Assembly: GCF_003675855.1 (NCBI RefSeq)
Contig: NZ_RCIH01000005.1
Span: 186,001 to 250,000 of the forward strand
Origin: Halostella salina
Lineage (GTDB): Archaea; Halobacteriota; Halobacteria; Halobacteriales; Natronoarchaeaceae
DNA length: 64,000 nucleotides
Reading direction: 5' to 3'
This document shows positions 43,149-53,021 of the stretch, piece after piece. Below the pieces are notes generated by a model that saw only the letters and a list, made by a program, of their open reading frames with translations, did no database searches and was not told the origin of the DNA. Position 1 is the stretch's first letter. Each line of letters opens with the position of its first letter. Both the position numbers and the translations under genes were made by a program.

Positions 43149-45950
43149 CTACTGCGCGACCGTGACGTGGCCGTCGGGGGCCTGGTCCTTCAGCGTCTGC
43201 ATTGCCTCGCGGGCCTCCTCGCGGGTCGGATACGTCTCGATGCTGCTGGCCAGCGCGTCGCCGTCGGCGTCGACGAGCCGCCAGATCCAGCCGTCGTCCT
43301 TGAAGTGTAGTTCGAAGGCCGGGTCGTCGATCTCCAGCACGCTCGCGCCGGCGACGAGGTCGCGGACCTCCTCGATCCGGTCGACCGCGGCGGCGCGGTC
43401 GTCGTACGGCGTCGAGCCGACGGCGACAGCGCGCTCCTGGTCGTCCAGCAGCCGCCAGCGCCAGCCGTCGTCGTCGCGGAACGGCTCGAAGCCGGCGTCG
43501 TCGAAGTTGACGGACTTGGCATCGGGCGCGAGTTCCTGCAGTCGCTCGACGGCGTCGATGACCGCCGCCCGGGTCTCGTAGCGCCGTCCGCTCCGGGCGT
43601 ACGTCTCGCGATCGCCGTCGATGAGCACCCAGCCGTAGCCGTCGTCCGCCCGCGTGACCCTGACGGCGGCGGTCTCGATCTCGAAGATCGGCGCGGCCTC
43701 CGCGCCGCGGCGGACGGTCTCCACGTCCGCGACGGCGTCCTCGCGGCGCTCGTACCGTTTCGTCCCCGTCGCGACCTCGTCGCGCGAGGCGTCGACGACG
43801 TGCCACGTCCACGTCTCGCCGTCCTCGTCGAGTTCGACGGCGTAGTCGTCGACCTCGTGGACCGGTGCCGACGCCGCCGCCTCGCGCACGTCCTCGACGT
43901 GGTCGGCGGCGTCGTCGCGGGTGCCCCGTGACTCGGCCGCGTCCGCGACGATCCGGTTGTCGACGGTGACGTACCGCCACAGCCAGTCGTCGCCGTCGGC
44001 GTACAGCTGGAAGACGGGGTCGGCCATCTCCCGGACGGCGGCGTCGGGCGACAGCTCCGTGAGGAGGTCCATCGCCTCGCGGGCGGCCTGCCGGCTGGGG
44101 TGCGTCGACGCCCCCTCGGCGATCAGGTAGCCGCCCTCGTCGACGAGCCGCCAGCGCCACCCGCCGTCGTCGGTGCGGATCAGCTCGAACGCCGCGGTCT
44201 CTATCTCCAGGATCTCGGCGTCGGGGGCGGTGTCCTTGAGCGTCTGCATCGCGTCGCCCGCGCCGGCCTTGGAGTCGTACGCCTGCCCGCTGTCGGCCAG
44301 CACCGCGCCGCCCTCGTCGATGAGCCGCCAGCGCCACTGGTCGTCGTCCGTCTGGTACTGCTGGAACGCGGCGGTCTCGAACTCGATGAGGTCGGCCTCG
44401 GAGGCCTGTTCGCGGACCGTCTCGATCACCTCCCGGGCCTCCTCGGGCGTCTCGTAGCCGCCCTCGCGGTCGGCGACGACCGTGCGGTCCTCGGTGACGA
44501 AGCGCCAGTGCCAGCCGTCGTCGCCGGGGTACACCTCGTAGTCCGCGCCGTCTATCGTCACCACGTCGGCGTCGGCCGCCGTGGCCGCCATCGTCTCGGC
44601 CCGGGCGGACAGCGCCCCGGCGTCGTCGGCGCGCTCGTGGTTGCGGGCGACGACCGCGTCGTCCGCGTCGAGCAGCCGCCACGCCCAGGCGTTGCCGTCG
44701 GCGTACACCTCGTAGCCGGCGCGGCCGCGCTCGACCAGCGTCGCGTCGGCGACGCCGTCGAGCAGGCTATCGACCGACGACTCCGCCAGACGACGGGCGT
44801 CGAACGCGCCTGCGCTCTCGGCGACCGCCTCGTCCGCGTCGTCGACGATCTGCCAGCGCCAGTCGTCGCCGTCGGCGTACAGTTCCGCGCCGACACCCTC
44901 CAGCGCGAGGACCCTCGCGTCTGGGAGCAGGGACTGCATCTCGTCGACCGCCGACTCGGCGGCGTCGCGGTCGGCGTGCGGTCCCACGTCCGTCGCCAGG
45001 TCGTTGCGGTCCTCGTCGACCAGTCGCCAGTGCCAGTCCTCGCCCTCGCGCCGGTAGTCGACCGCCGCGCCGTCGATCTCGATGAGCGGCGCGTCCGGCG
45101 CGCTGTCCTTGGTGAAGCTGACGGACTGCTCGACGCCGTCGCGAGCGCCGTACGTCGTGCCGCTCTCGGCGACGACGCCGCCGTCCTCGCTCATCAGCAC
45201 CCAGCGCCACTCGTCGTCGTTCTCGTACAGCCGGAACGCGGCGGTCGTGATCTCCAGCAGCCCCGCCCGTCCGACGAGTTCGCGCACTTCCTGGACCGAC
45301 TCGCGGGCCGCCGTCCGACTGCTCGCGCGGCGCGTACTGTCGGCGACCGCGTCCTGCTGGATCGCGCGCCATGTCCAGTCCTTCTCGGGCGTGCGAAACA
45401 CGCTGAACAGCGTGCCGCCGGTCGCCTCGCCGACCATCACGGGGGGCTGGTCCGCGAGGTTCAGCAGTTCGTCCTCGACGAACATCCCCTGCTTGCCGGT
45501 GACGACCGGTACCAGCACCGCCACGCCAGCCATGATGGCGATCCCGACGGTGTAGACGGCGACGATCTCGCTGGTGTAGTCCATCCCGCTCCGCCAGTGT
45601 TGCGGGTAGGCCCACACGAACCCGAGCACCCCGAGGATCGAGATGGCCGCGCCGCCGAGGGTCACCTCGACGCCGCGCCAGCGCACGGGCAACAGCAACA
45701 CGATCCCGAGCATCGCCAGGGGCAGCCCGAACGCCGCCAGCGAGATCGAGAGCCGCCAGTAGAAGATGTTGACGCCCCCCGCACCCTGGTTCGGCAGGCC
45801 GGACAGGAACAGCCCGATCCCGGCGAAACTGACCAGATAGCCCGCGATGAACAGCCAGTAGCCGTACACGTCTTTTTCCGAATCCGGTTCCCCCACGTAC
45901 CGCTCGTACAGCCGGAACAGTCGTCCCGGGCGAACGTCAGCCTGTGCCAC
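43149..45950 (-). CDS. Membrane protein with 13 tandem DUF1508/HVO_2922-like repeats
   Basis: A 933-residue protein. Residues 28-150 carry four transmembrane helices (YWLFIAGYLVSFAGIGLFL, LAAFGLPLAMLGIVLLL and two more). After residue 175 come 13 copies of a 50-60-residue unit built on the core W-x-W-R-L-[VIL]-D-E, each with a leading Phe/Val-rich strand, a central aromatic turn and a trailing Asp/Ala-rich helix. Copy cores are WTWRAIQQ, WRWVLMSE, WHWRLVDE, WRWQIVDD, WAWRLLDA, WHWRFVTE, WRWRLIDE, WRWRLVDE, WLWRYVTV, WTWHVVDA, YGWVLIDG, WRWRLLDD and WIWRLVDA. The unit is the DUF1508 (YegP-like) fold. The start is GTG at 45950. It lies between pantoate kinase and phosphopantothenate synthetase. 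Confidence 0.8.
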   Translation of the reverse strand: MAQADVRPGRLFRLYERYVGEPDSEKDVYGYWLFIAGYLVSFAGIGLFLSGLPNQGAGGVNIFYWRLSISLAAFGLPLAMLGIVLLLPVRWRGVEVTLGGAAISILGVLGFVWAYPQHWRSGMDYTSEIVAVYTVGIAIMAGVAVLVPVVTGKQGMFVEDELLNLADQPPVMVGEATGGTLFSVFRTPEKDWTWRAIQQDAVADSTRRASSRTAARESVQEVRELVGRAGLLEITTAAFRLYENDDEWRWVLMSEDGGVVAESGTTYGARDGVEQSVSFTKDSAPDAPLIEIDGAAVDYRREGEDWHWRLVDEDRNDLATDVGPHADRDAAESAVDEMQSLLPDARVLALEGVGAELYADGDDWRWQIVDDADEAVAESAGAFDARRLAESSVDSLLDGVADATLVERGRAGYEVYADGNAWAWRLLDADDAVVARNHERADDAGALSARAETMAATAADADVVTIDGADYEVYPGDDGWHWRFVTEDRTVVADREGGYETPEEAREVIETVREQASEADLIEFETAAFQQYQTDDDQWRWRLIDEGGAVLADSGQAYDSKAGAGDAMQTLKDTAPDAEILEIETAAFELIRTDDGGWRWRLVDEGGYLIAEGASTHPSRQAAREAMDLLTELSPDAAVREMADPVFQLYADGDDWLWRYVTVDNRIVADAAESRGTRDDAADHVEDVREAAASAPVHEVDDYAVELDEDGETWTWHVVDASRDEVATGTKRYERREDAVADVETVRRGAEAAPIFEIETAAVRVTRADDGYGWVLIDGDRETYARSGRRYETRAAVIDAVERLQELAPDAKSVNFDDAGFEPFRDDDGWRWRLLDDQERAVAVGSTPYDDRAAAVDRIEEVRDLVAGASVLEIDDPAFELHFKDDGWIWRLVDADGDALASSIETYPTREEAREAMQTLKDQAPDGHVTVAQ

Positions 45951-45980
45951 GATGACTCACGGCTGATGCCACTCAGCTAG

Positions 45981-45990
45981 GTGTATTAAT
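45981..45990 (-). promoter_or_regulatory. TATA element of the 933-aa repeat protein
   Basis: Read on the minus strand this is ATTAATACAC, 31-40 bases before the GTG at 45950. It shows that the gene can be expressed apart from pantoate kinase. A CTAG (45977-45980) lies between the box and the start. Confidence 0.5.
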
Positions 45991-46047
45991 TCCCGTTGAT
46001 AATTCAAATAACAGGTTTTCAAAAGTAAAACGGAACCCGGCAGCGGT

Positions 46048-46878
46048 TCACTGCAGGGTCGCGCCGGCCGGATGCGTCCCGCAGACCTCGGGCTCGAACC
46101 CGGCGTCGGAGAGCCCGGTCCCCAGCGAGAACACCGTCTCCCCGAGCATCGCCATCGACGCCTCGCCGCCGGCGTCGCTCACGTCCTCGATGGCGTCCCG
46201 GACGGTCTTCGTCAGCAGGCCGGCCTCGCGGGCGAACCGCCGTGAGGCGTAGATGAAACTCGTCAGCGTCGGCTCGCGGACGACCCGCGAGAGCGCCCGC
46301 TCGCCCGCCGCGCCGAGCGCCTCGGTGTTCCCCCCGATCACCTCCTCGGTCGGGAGTTCGCCGAACGTGACGTACTCCACCCGCGCCTGCCGCGGGATGC
46401 CGTCCAGCAGGTTCTCCGCCGGCGCGCCGGGTTCGAGCCGGATCGGCACGCCGCCGCGGGCCTGCGCCACCACGTCGCCCAGTCCCGTCCCCGACTGGAC
46501 CTCCGCGCCGTGAGCGACCGTGATCAGCTCGTTCTCCGAGAGCTGGCGCGAGAACGCCCGGTTCGCCGCCAGCGCCGTGCCGAGCGCCATCGCGCCGGAG
46601 ACGCCGAAGCCCGACCCGAGCGGCACCTCCGACTCGGCCGACACCTGCGCCGTCACCTCTAGCGCGTCCAGCACGCGCTCGACGGGCTCCATCTCGATGC
46701 TCGCGTCGTCCAGGTACACTTCCGTCCGGTCGGCGGGACGGACCTGCACCGTCACGCCGTCCGACAGCGTCAGCCCCGCGCCCTGCGACCCGGCCTTCGT
46801 CGGGTCCTCGTGCTCGTGGGGCGTGAAAAAGCCCGTAATGTGGCCCGGCACGAAGGCGGTCGCCGCGTCGTCGCTCAT
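46048..46878 (-). CDS. Pantoate kinase (GHMP superfamily)
   Basis: The archaeal pantoate kinase, 276 residues, which makes 4-phosphopantoate for the CoA pathway. GHMP family features: FVPGHITGFFTPHEHEDP at the N-terminus, VPLGSGFGVSGAMALGTALA as the ATP-binding glycine-rich motif, and HGAEVQSGTGLGDVVAQARG. The length is normal. The ATG at 46878 begins the conserved MSDDAATAFVPGH; a start three codons earlier is possible. It is upstream of the 933-aa gene on the same strand with a 97-base gap holding a separate promoter. Works with the ligase at 42323. Confidence 0.93.
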   Translation of the reverse strand: MSDDAATAFVPGHITGFFTPHEHEDPTKAGSQGAGLTLSDGVTVQVRPADRTEVYLDDASIEMEPVERVLDALEVTAQVSAESEVPLGSGFGVSGAMALGTALAANRAFSRQLSENELITVAHGAEVQSGTGLGDVVAQARGGVPIRLEPGAPAENLLDGIPRQARVEYVTFGELPTEEVIGGNTEALGAAGERALSRVVREPTLTSFIYASRRFAREAGLLTKTVRDAIEDVSDAGGEASMAMLGETVFSLGTGLSDAGFEPEVCGTHPAGATLQ

Positions 46879-46986
46879 TACCCCCACCTGCGGGCGACCG
46901 TCGTTAACCGTTTTCCATTCGGTGCGGTCGGATCCGGGACGGTTTCCGCTGTCTTCGTCAGGGACTCAGACGTTGAGGATCGCGCG

Positions 46987-47006
46987 GGAACGCCGGAAGA
47001 CGTTCC
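46987..47006. repeat. Hairpin between aspS and pantoate kinase
   Basis: GGAACG (46987-46992) pairs with CGTTCC (47001-47006) around an eight-base loop, in the 174-base spacer downstream of aspS. It may be a transcript end or a processing element. There is no obvious T-tract. Confidence 0.35.
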
Positions 47007-47052
47007 TGCTCACTTCGTTCGCGGGCTGCGACTTCCGAGCCCCCACCCGACT

Positions 47053-48354
47053 CTACGGAGAGAGTCGCTGCCGGTCGCGCGGGAACAGCACCGCTTCCCT
47101 GATGTTGTCGAGGCCGAGCATCGTCATGATGAGGCGCTCGCCGCCGAGCCCCCAGCCGGCGTGGGGCGGCATGCCGTACTTGAACATCTTGGTGTAGTAC
47201 TCGAAGGCGTCGGGGTCGAGGCCCTGCTGCTCGAAGCCCTCGACGAGGTGGTCGAAGCGGTGCTCACGCTGGCCGCCCGAGACGAGCTCCATCGACGGGT
47301 GCATCAGGTCGAAGCCGGTCGACAGCTCGGGGTCGTCGTCGTGGTCCTTGATGTAGAACGGCTTGATCTCGCTCGGCCAGTCCGTGATGAAGTAGTGCTC
47401 GCCGACCTCGTTCCCGAGCGCGTGCTCGCCCTCGGTCGGCAGGTCGTCGCCCCAGACGAGCTGCTCGTCGAGTTCGCCGGTGGCGTTGATGCGCTCGATG
47501 GCCTCCTCGTAGGTGAGCCGCGGGAAGTCGCCCGAGGGAGCCTCGAAGTCGTCGTAGCCGAGCGTTTCGAGTTCTTCCTGACAGTTCTCGGCGACGCCCT
47601 CGTAGGCGGCGCGGACGACCGCCTCGCAGGCGTCCATCGCGTCCTCGTGGTCGTAGAACGCGCTCTCGAAGTCGATCGAGGTCGCCTCGTTCAGGTGCCG
47701 GGGCGTGTTGTGCTCCTCGGCGCGGAAGATCGGGCCGATCTCGAAGACGCGTTCGAGGCCCGAACCGACCATCAGCTGCTTGAACAGCTGGGGCGACTGG
47801 TTCATGAACGCCTCCTCGCCGAAGTAGGTGATCGGGAACAGCTCGGTGCCGCCCTCGGTCCCCGTGGCGACGATCTTCGGCGTGTTGATCTCCGTACAGC
47901 GCAGGTCGCGGAACTGCTCGCGGACCGAGCGCAGCACCTCCGCGCGGATCTCGAAGATCGCCTTCGACTCCTCCATCCGGAGGTCCAGCGTGCGGTTGTC
48001 AAGCCGCGTCGAGAGGTCGGCGTCGACCTTGCCCGACGGGTCCAGCGGCAGTTCGGGGTCGGCCTGGGCGACGACCTCGACCGACTCGGGGACGACCTCG
48101 ACGCCGGTCGGGGCGCGCTCCTCCGCCTCGACCGCGCCGGTGACGCTGACGACGCTCTCGCGGTTGACGTTCACGCCGGTCTCGACGAGGTCGTCGTCCA
48201 TCTCCTCCTTCTCGAATTTCACCTGAATCTTGCCGGTGGTGTCCCGGACGATGAGGAAGGCGATGCCGCCCAGATCGCGGATCTCGTGGGCCCAGCCGGC
48301 GACCGTGACGTGGTCGCCCGGTTCGGCCTCCGCGGTGTAGGTTCTGTTCTCCAT
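47053..48354 (-). CDS. aspS: Aspartyl-tRNA synthetase
   Basis: A 433-residue class IIb synthetase. OB-fold anticodon domain first ([20 protein letters not shown]), then the class II core: [32 protein letters not shown], motif 2 [20 protein letters not shown] and motif 3 [16 protein letters not shown]. The size fits the archaeal type. Whether it is discriminating or also charges tRNA-Asn cannot be judged here. A TATA-like GTTTTTAAG (minus strand, about 48380-48388) and a GGGGAGG site precede the ATG. Confidence 0.95.
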   Translation of the reverse strand: MENRTYTAEAEPGDHVTVAGWAHEIRDLGGIAFLIVRDTTGKIQVKFEKEEMDDDLVETGVNVNRESVVSVTGAVEAEERAPTGVEVVPESVEVVAQADPELPLDPSGKVDADLSTRLDNRTLDLRMEESKAIFEIRAEVLRSVREQFRDLRCTEINTPKIVATGTEGGTELFPITYFGEEAFMNQSPQLFKQLMVGSGLERVFEIGPIFRAEEHNTPRHLNEATSIDFESAFYDHEDAMDACEAVVRAAYEGVAENCQEELETLGYDDFEAPSGDFPRLTYEEAIERINATGELDEQLVWGDDLPTEGEHALGNEVGEHYFITDWPSEIKPFYIKDHDDDPELSTGFDLMHPSMELVSGGQREHRFDHLVEGFEQQGLDPDAFEYYTKMFKYGMPPHAGWGLGGERLIMTMLGLDNIREAVLFPRDRQRLSP

Positions 48355-48427
48355 ACCTCCCCGTTCTGGGGGGCGAGTCTTAAAAACCGTCTTTTCGCCC
48401 GCTCGGGGGAGTCCTACCCGGCGAGGT

Positions 48428-48778
48428 TCACTCCGATGGTTCAACGACCGGGCCGACGAACGTCCAGTGGTAGTGTGTCCCTCCGTCCGCGTGTGCCTCC
48501 TCGGTCACGTGGTAGAGGTACGGGCCGTGCGGGCAGTCGGAACAGCCCTCCGCACAGGGTTGGCGCTTCGTCACGGCGAGATAGCCGTCTCGATCCTCCA
48601 TGCTGACTATCTCCTCGCCGGGCTGTGGCTCGATGCGGGGCGTCGTGTCGCCCCGCTGCTGAAGCAGTTCCTGCCCGTAGGCGACCGCCTCTCGCAGTTC
48701 GTGATCGGTCAGGTCCCGGAGCGTGGCGGTGGCGTCGTCCGGCAGATCCGCCGGCGGCGTCGGGTCGGGAGCCGTCAT
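48428..48778 (-). CDS. Hypothetical protein with Cys cluster, 116 aa
   Basis: An acidic protein with an N-terminal helix ([20 protein letters not shown]) and a C-terminal domain [18 protein letters not shown], where three Cys and a His near a GPYLY turn may bind metal. The turn recalls small haloarchaeal DUF6788-like proteins (GPYWY), but the resemblance is weak and from memory. It diverges from the Lrp gene at 48859; AT-poor spacer. Function unknown. Confidence 0.6.
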   Translation of the reverse strand: MTAPDPTPPADLPDDATATLRDLTDHELREAVAYGQELLQQRGDTTPRIEPQPGEEIVSMEDRDGYLAVTKRQPCAEGCSDCPHGPYLYHVTEEAHADGGTHYHWTFVGPVVEPSE

Positions 48779-48858
48779 GTGTCGGGCTACGCAGCCCCGA
48801 GACTTGTACCTCGGGTCCGTGGGAAAGAACTACTGTCCCCCGCCCGGTCACCCGGGGT

Positions 48859-49326
48859 ATGAGCGAGGACCCGATGGACGATCTCGACAGGCGGATCGTC
48901 CACGCCCTGCAGTCGGACGCGCGGAAGACGTCGGCCAGCGACATCGCGGACGAGGCGGGCGTCTCGGCCAGCACGGTCCGGAACCGCATCCGCAACCTGG
49001 AGGAACAGGGGATCCTCTCCGGCTACACGCCGGAGGTCAACTACGAGGAGGCGGGCTATCAGCTGCTGACGCTCATCGTCTGTACCGCGCCGATCCCCGA
49101 CCGAGAGGAACTCGCCCGCGAGGCGCTGGAGGTGCCCGGTGTCGTCGCAGTCCGGGAGATCATGACCGGGACCGAGAACGTCCACGTCGAGGCGATCGGC
49201 ACGGACGGCGACGACCTGAGCCGGATCGGACAGGACCTCAACGCGCTCGGCCTGGAGATCGTCGACGAGGACCTGATCCGCAACGAGTACGAGCACCCGT
49301 TCCACGAGTTCGACGTGGACGCGTAG
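48859..49326 (+). CDS. Lrp/AsnC-family transcriptional regulator
   Basis: A 155-residue regulator. The HTH is LDRRIVHALQSDARKTSASD then IADEAGVSASTVRNRIRNLE, followed by the turn EQGILSGYTPEVNYEEAGYQ, and a C-terminal RAM-like ligand domain (TLIVCTAPIPDREELAREA, VVAVREIMTGTENVHVEAIG). It likely binds an amino acid or related ligand. The ATG at 48859 is the natural start; the frame upstream of it is a shadow. The linked targets are not known; divergent from the Cys-cluster gene. Confidence 0.88.
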   Translation: MSEDPMDDLDRRIVHALQSDARKTSASDIADEAGVSASTVRNRIRNLEEQGILSGYTPEVNYEEAGYQLLTLIVCTAPIPDREELAREALEVPGVVAVREIMTGTENVHVEAIGTDGDDLSRIGQDLNALGLEIVDEDLIRNEYEHPFHEFDVDA

Positions 49327-49420
49327 CCCACCGCCGTCGCGGTCCCGTATCCGTCGACTTCCTCGCCGAGCCCTTGCCAGTCTGATCAGCTGTTCCGATC
49401 CGGCCTATAGGACGATTAGG

Positions 49421-49430
49421 CAATATATAG
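49421..49430 (+). promoter_or_regulatory. TATA-like element upstream of the TrkA-N gene
   Basis: CAATATATAG is the most AT-rich element in the spacer and points to a transcript start near 49453, well before the favoured start at 49590. The leader would be about 140 bases unless translation begins at 49470. Confidence 0.4.
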
Positions 49431-49589
49431 ACTATTCATTATCGAAACCGGATTCGAACCGGGCTGTTTATGCGGTTCCGGGAACAAACGAAGATATGGA
49501 TCCGAGTCACAACGCACGCGGTTCACGTCAGTATCTCTCCGCACTCTCCGAGCCGGCTGGTCGAACGCTCGCGACCCCCGACAGGGACC

Positions 49590-50015
49590 ATGGCTGAGGC
49601 CGTCAGCCGGACCGAAGACCGTGACGCGATGACCTGCGTCGTGGGGGACGACGCCGTCGCGGTCGGGCTCGTCGACCGCCTCGCCGAGCGCGGGTCGGCC
49701 GTCCTCGTCAGCCCCGACACGGACGTCGTCGCGGAGGCGGAACGCCGCGGCATCGACGCCCGGGTGACTGACGTGACGGACCCGTGGGCCCTCGAGGCCG
49801 CCGGGGCGGGCGACGCGGACACGCTCGTGGCGGCGTTCACCCGAGACGAGCGGAACATCCTCCTCGCACAGATCGCCCGCACGCGGTTCGAGACTCCGAG
49901 GATCGTCGTCCGGCTCGCCGACCCGGAGCTGCGGGACGCGTTCGACGACATCGGCGTCGAAACCGTCTGCGTGACCTCGGTGCTGGCCGAGGAGCTCGCC
50001 GGACGGGTGGTCTAA
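49590..50015 (+). CDS. TrkA-N (NAD-binding) domain protein
   Basis: A 141-residue Rossmann protein: CVVGDDAVAVGLVDRLAERG, an acidic residue after strand 2 (LVSPDTDVVAEAE), ADTLVAAFTRDERNILLAQI and IVVRLADPELRDAFDDIGVE. This is a KTN/TrkA-N-like fold used as a regulatory subunit of transporters. The next gene, an APC permease, begins two bases after its stop, so this protein probably gates or regulates that permease. The ATG at 49590 is favoured because the residues before it (from 49470) are basic, unlike haloarchaeal proteins; the longer form cannot be excluded. Confidence 0.8.
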   Translation: MAEAVSRTEDRDAMTCVVGDDAVAVGLVDRLAERGSAVLVSPDTDVVAEAERRGIDARVTDVTDPWALEAAGAGDADTLVAAFTRDERNILLAQIARTRFETPRIVVRLADPELRDAFDDIGVETVCVTSVLAEELAGRVV

Positions 50016-50016
50016 C

Positions 50017-52227
50017 GTGGGGAAGGAACTCGAACGCGACCTCGGCCTGTTCGCGGTGATCGCGATCAGCATCGGCGCGATGGTCGGGAGCGGTATCTTC
50101 ATCCTGCCGGGGCTGGCGCTCAAGACGGCCGGCCCGGCCGTCATCCTCGCGTACCTGCTCGCCGGGGTGCTCGTCCTGCCGGCCGCGCTGAGCAAGGCGG
50201 AGATGGCGACGGCGATGCCGGAGGCCGGCGGCACGTACATCTACATCGAGCGCGGGATGGGACCGCTGCTCGGCACGGTCGCCGGCGTCGGCACCTGGTT
50301 CTCGCTGTCGTTCAAGGGGGCGCTGGCGCTGGTCGGCGGCGTGCCGTACCTGCTGTACCTGTTCGACCTGCCGGTGAAGCCGGTCGCGCTGGCGCTCGCC
50401 GCCCTGCTCGTGGGCGTCAACCTCGTCGGCGCGAAGCAGACCGGACGGCTCCAGGTCGGCATCGTCGTGGTCATGCTCGCCGCGATGGTGTGGTTCGTCG
50501 TCGGGGGGCTTCCCTCCACGACCGGCGGCTACTACAGCGGTTTCTTCGCGAAGGGAAGCAACGGGCTGCTCGCCGCGACCGGACTCGTGTTCGTCTCCTA
50601 CGCGGGCGTGACGAAGATCGCGAGCGTCGCCGAGGAGGTCGAGGACCCGGACCGGAACATCCCGCTCGGCATCCTCGTCTCGCTCACGTTCACCACGCTG
50701 CTGTACGTCCTGATCGTCGTCGTGATGGTGGGCGTGACGCCGCCGGACCTCCTGAGCGACTCGAACGTGCCGATGATCCACGCGGCCGAGGCGACGCTCG
50801 CGTTCCCGGGCGTCGTCGCCATCATCGCCGCGGCGATGCTCGCGCTCGTCAGCACCGCGAACGCCGGGATCCTCTCGTCGTCGCGCTACCCCTTCGCGAT
50901 GGCTCGCGACCAGCTCGCGCCGGCCAGTCTGACCGAGATCCACGAGGAGTGGGGGACCCCGGTGCGGGCGATCACGCTCACGGGCGGCGTGATGCTTCTG
51001 CTCATCGCGTTCGTCCCGATCCTCCAGATCGCCAAGCTCGCGAGCGCGTTCCAGATCGTCGTGTTCGCCCTGGTCAACGGGGCCGTGATCGCGTTCCGCG
51101 AGGGCAACGTCGGCGAGTACGACCCGAGCTTCGAGTCGCCGTTCTATCCGTGGACCCAGATCGCCGGGATGATCGGCGGGGTCGTGCTCATCGGCTACAT
51201 GGGGATGGTCCCGCTCATCGGGGCGGCCGTGATCACGGTCGGGTCCGTGCTCTGGTATCTCTACTTCGCCCGCGGGAAAGTCGAGCGGGAGGGTGCGGCG
51301 ACCGACGTGGTTCGCCGCTCGGTCGGCAAGGGGGCCGTCGAACGAACTCGGTCGACCTTCGAGGACGTCGACGGCTACGAGGTGCTCGTCGCCGTCACCG
51401 AGGACACGGGCGAGCGTCGCGAGCGCGCGCTGCTCCGGATCGCCGCCGACATCGCCCGGGAGAACGACGGCAGCGTCACGGTCGTCCAGTTCGACTCGAT
51501 CCCGGACCAGGCCCCCCTCGAACAGGCCTCCGAGGTGCAGTCCCCCGCCGACGTGGAGTTCGAGGAGCGGACCGAGGACCTCTCCGCGGAGTTCGACGTG
51601 CCCGTGTACTACGGGGAGGTCGTCAGCCACGACACGAAGCGGGCGGTGGTCAACTTCGCGGAGCACGAGGACGCCGACTTCCTCGTCATGGAGCGCACCG
51701 GCGAGCCGCTGTACGCCTCGGTCTTCGGGACCGGCATCGAGTGGGTCGCCCGCAACGCGCCCTGTGAACTCCTGCTCATCGAGGACCGCGACCTCCGGGC
51801 GCTGGACCGGATCACCGTGGTCACGAACCGGGGGCCGTTCGACCCGCAGAAGATCGCCGTCGCGAACGCGCTCGCCAGCGAGGCGGACGCGTCGATCGAA
51901 CTCCTCTACTCCGTCGAGCCGAGCGCGACCGATGCCCGGCGAGAGACGCTCGACGACTACCTCTCGGAGCTAGAGGCGCTCTGCTCGGTGCCGGTCGACC
52001 GCGCGGTGATCGAGACCGACGACCCCGAGGGCGACTTCGTCGAGGCCGCCGGGTCGTCCGACGTGCTCATCATCGGGAGCGACGGCGGGCGCATCCGCGG
52101 GAGCGTGTTCGGCCGACCGGCCGACTGGATCGTCGACGCCGTCGACTGCACCGCGATCCAGGTCAAGCCGTCCGGGTCCGGCGGGCCGGGACTCCTGCGG
52201 CGGACGGTCGAGCGGTTCGCCTTCTAG
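50017..52227 (+). CDS. APC-family amino acid permease with two C-terminal UspA domains
   Basis: A 736-residue protein. The first 430 residues have about 12 helices and the APC signature [20 protein letters not shown] plus [12 protein letters not shown]. Residues 445-735 are two universal-stress-protein domains in tandem: [20 protein letters not shown] then [18 protein letters not shown] with [14 protein letters not shown], and [20 protein letters not shown] then [20 protein letters not shown] with [15 protein letters not shown]. The GTG at 50017 is two bases after the TrkA-N stop. The Usp domains may bind nucleotide and regulate transport; substrate not determined. Its stop meets the GGGP synthase stop. 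Confidence 0.9.
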   Translation: MGKELERDLGLFAVIAISIGAMVGSGIFILPGLALKTAGPAVILAYLLAGVLVLPAALSKAEMATAMPEAGGTYIYIERGMGPLLGTVAGVGTWFSLSFKGALALVGGVPYLLYLFDLPVKPVALALAALLVGVNLVGAKQTGRLQVGIVVVMLAAMVWFVVGGLPSTTGGYYSGFFAKGSNGLLAATGLVFVSYAGVTKIASVAEEVEDPDRNIPLGILVSLTFTTLLYVLIVVVMVGVTPPDLLSDSNVPMIHAAEATLAFPGVVAIIAAAMLALVSTANAGILSSSRYPFAMARDQLAPASLTEIHEEWGTPVRAITLTGGVMLLLIAFVPILQIAKLASAFQIVVFALVNGAVIAFREGNVGEYDPSFESPFYPWTQIAGMIGGVVLIGYMGMVPLIGAAVITVGSVLWYLYFARGKVEREGAATDVVRRSVGKGAVERTRSTFEDVDGYEVLVAVTEDTGERRERALLRIAADIARENDGSVTVVQFDSIPDQAPLEQASEVQSPADVEFEERTEDLSAEFDVPVYYGEVVSHDTKRAVVNFAEHEDADFLVMERTGEPLYASVFGTGIEWVARNAPCELLLIEDRDLRALDRITVVTNRGPFDPQKIAVANALASEADASIELLYSVEPSATDARRETLDDYLSELEALCSVPVDRAVIETDDPEGDFVEAAGSSDVLIIGSDGGRIRGSVFGRPADWIVDAVDCTAIQVKPSGSGGPGLLRRTVERFAF

Positions 52228-52922
52228 GCGTCCCGCGCGCCCTCGACCGTCTTCCTGACCGCGTCGACGCCCTCGTCGTGGACCAGATCGCCGACGACGA
52301 CGGCGTCGGCGTGCTGTCCCATCGTGTACGCGGAGTCGTAGTCGTGGATGCCGCCGCCGTAGAACAGCGTCGCCTCGTCGAGCGCGCCGGCGGCGGCCTC
52401 GACTTTCCGGGGGTCGCCCAGCGTGCCCGAGTACTCCACGTAGACGATCTCCTGACCGTACATCTGTTCGGCGATCTCGGCGTAGGCGGCCACGTCTTCA
52501 GCCGTCTGCTCGCAGTCGGCCTGCGTCAGCTGTGCGGCGCTGGCCTCCGGGTTGAGGATGATGTACGCCTCCGTCGTCGTCCGCGCCCAGTCAACGTCGT
52601 CGGCTTTCACCCACTCCTTGTGCGCGCCGGTGATCCACGCAACGTCGCCCGCGTTCAGGACGACCGGGACGAGAAACCCGTCGACGGCGTCGTCGTGGAC
52701 GACGACGCCCGGGTTGCTCGGCTCCTGATACAGCGGCACGTCGTACTTCCCGCAGGCGTCGATGACCCGTTTCATCTTCTCGCTGGTCACGTCCAGCGTG
52801 CCGCCGATCTCCAGAGCGTCCGTGCCGGTCTCGCAGACGTCCTCGAACGTCTCGCCCGGCGCGAGCTCCTTGTCCGGGTCGATCTTCACGATGTGGTCCC
52901 AGTCGTCCCACGGGGCAGTCAT
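52224..52922 (-). CDS. Geranylgeranylglyceryl phosphate synthase
   Basis: A 232-residue TIM-barrel prenyltransferase that joins geranylgeranyl-PP to glycerol-1-phosphate, the first step of archaeal ether lipids. Marks: [53 protein letters not shown] and [16 protein letters not shown], the last with the phosphate-binding glycines. The ATG at 52922 gives normal length; the upstream frame is a shadow. It converges with the permease: the stops overlap in a CTAG at 52224-52227. Essential housekeeping gene. Confidence 0.93.
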   Translation of the reverse strand: MTAPWDDWDHIVKIDPDKELAPGETFEDVCETGTDALEIGGTLDVTSEKMKRVIDACGKYDVPLYQEPSNPGVVVHDDAVDGFLVPVVLNAGDVAWITGAHKEWVKADDVDWARTTTEAYIILNPEASAAQLTQADCEQTAEDVAAYAEIAEQMYGQEIVYVEYSGTLGDPRKVEAAAGALDEATLFYGGGIHDYDSAYTMGQHADAVVVGDLVHDEGVDAVRKTVEGARDA

Positions 52923-53021
52923 ACCAGTTCGATCAGAAAGGGCGGTCAAGAACCCTTCGAAAGGGGTGGTCGTGCGGGACACGCCCCCAAGAGCTTCGGT
53001 CGCGCGCGGCGAGGGTGGCGT

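Noticed and set aside
49444-49466. Sequence like a tRNA T arm (minus strand CCCGG-TTCGAAT-CCGGT)
   Set aside because: Only four stem pairs and no acceptor or other arms can be built around it.
49837-51666. 609-residue open frame on the minus strand
   Set aside because: Antisense to the APC permease; Arg/Asp repeats from GC-rich codons explain it.
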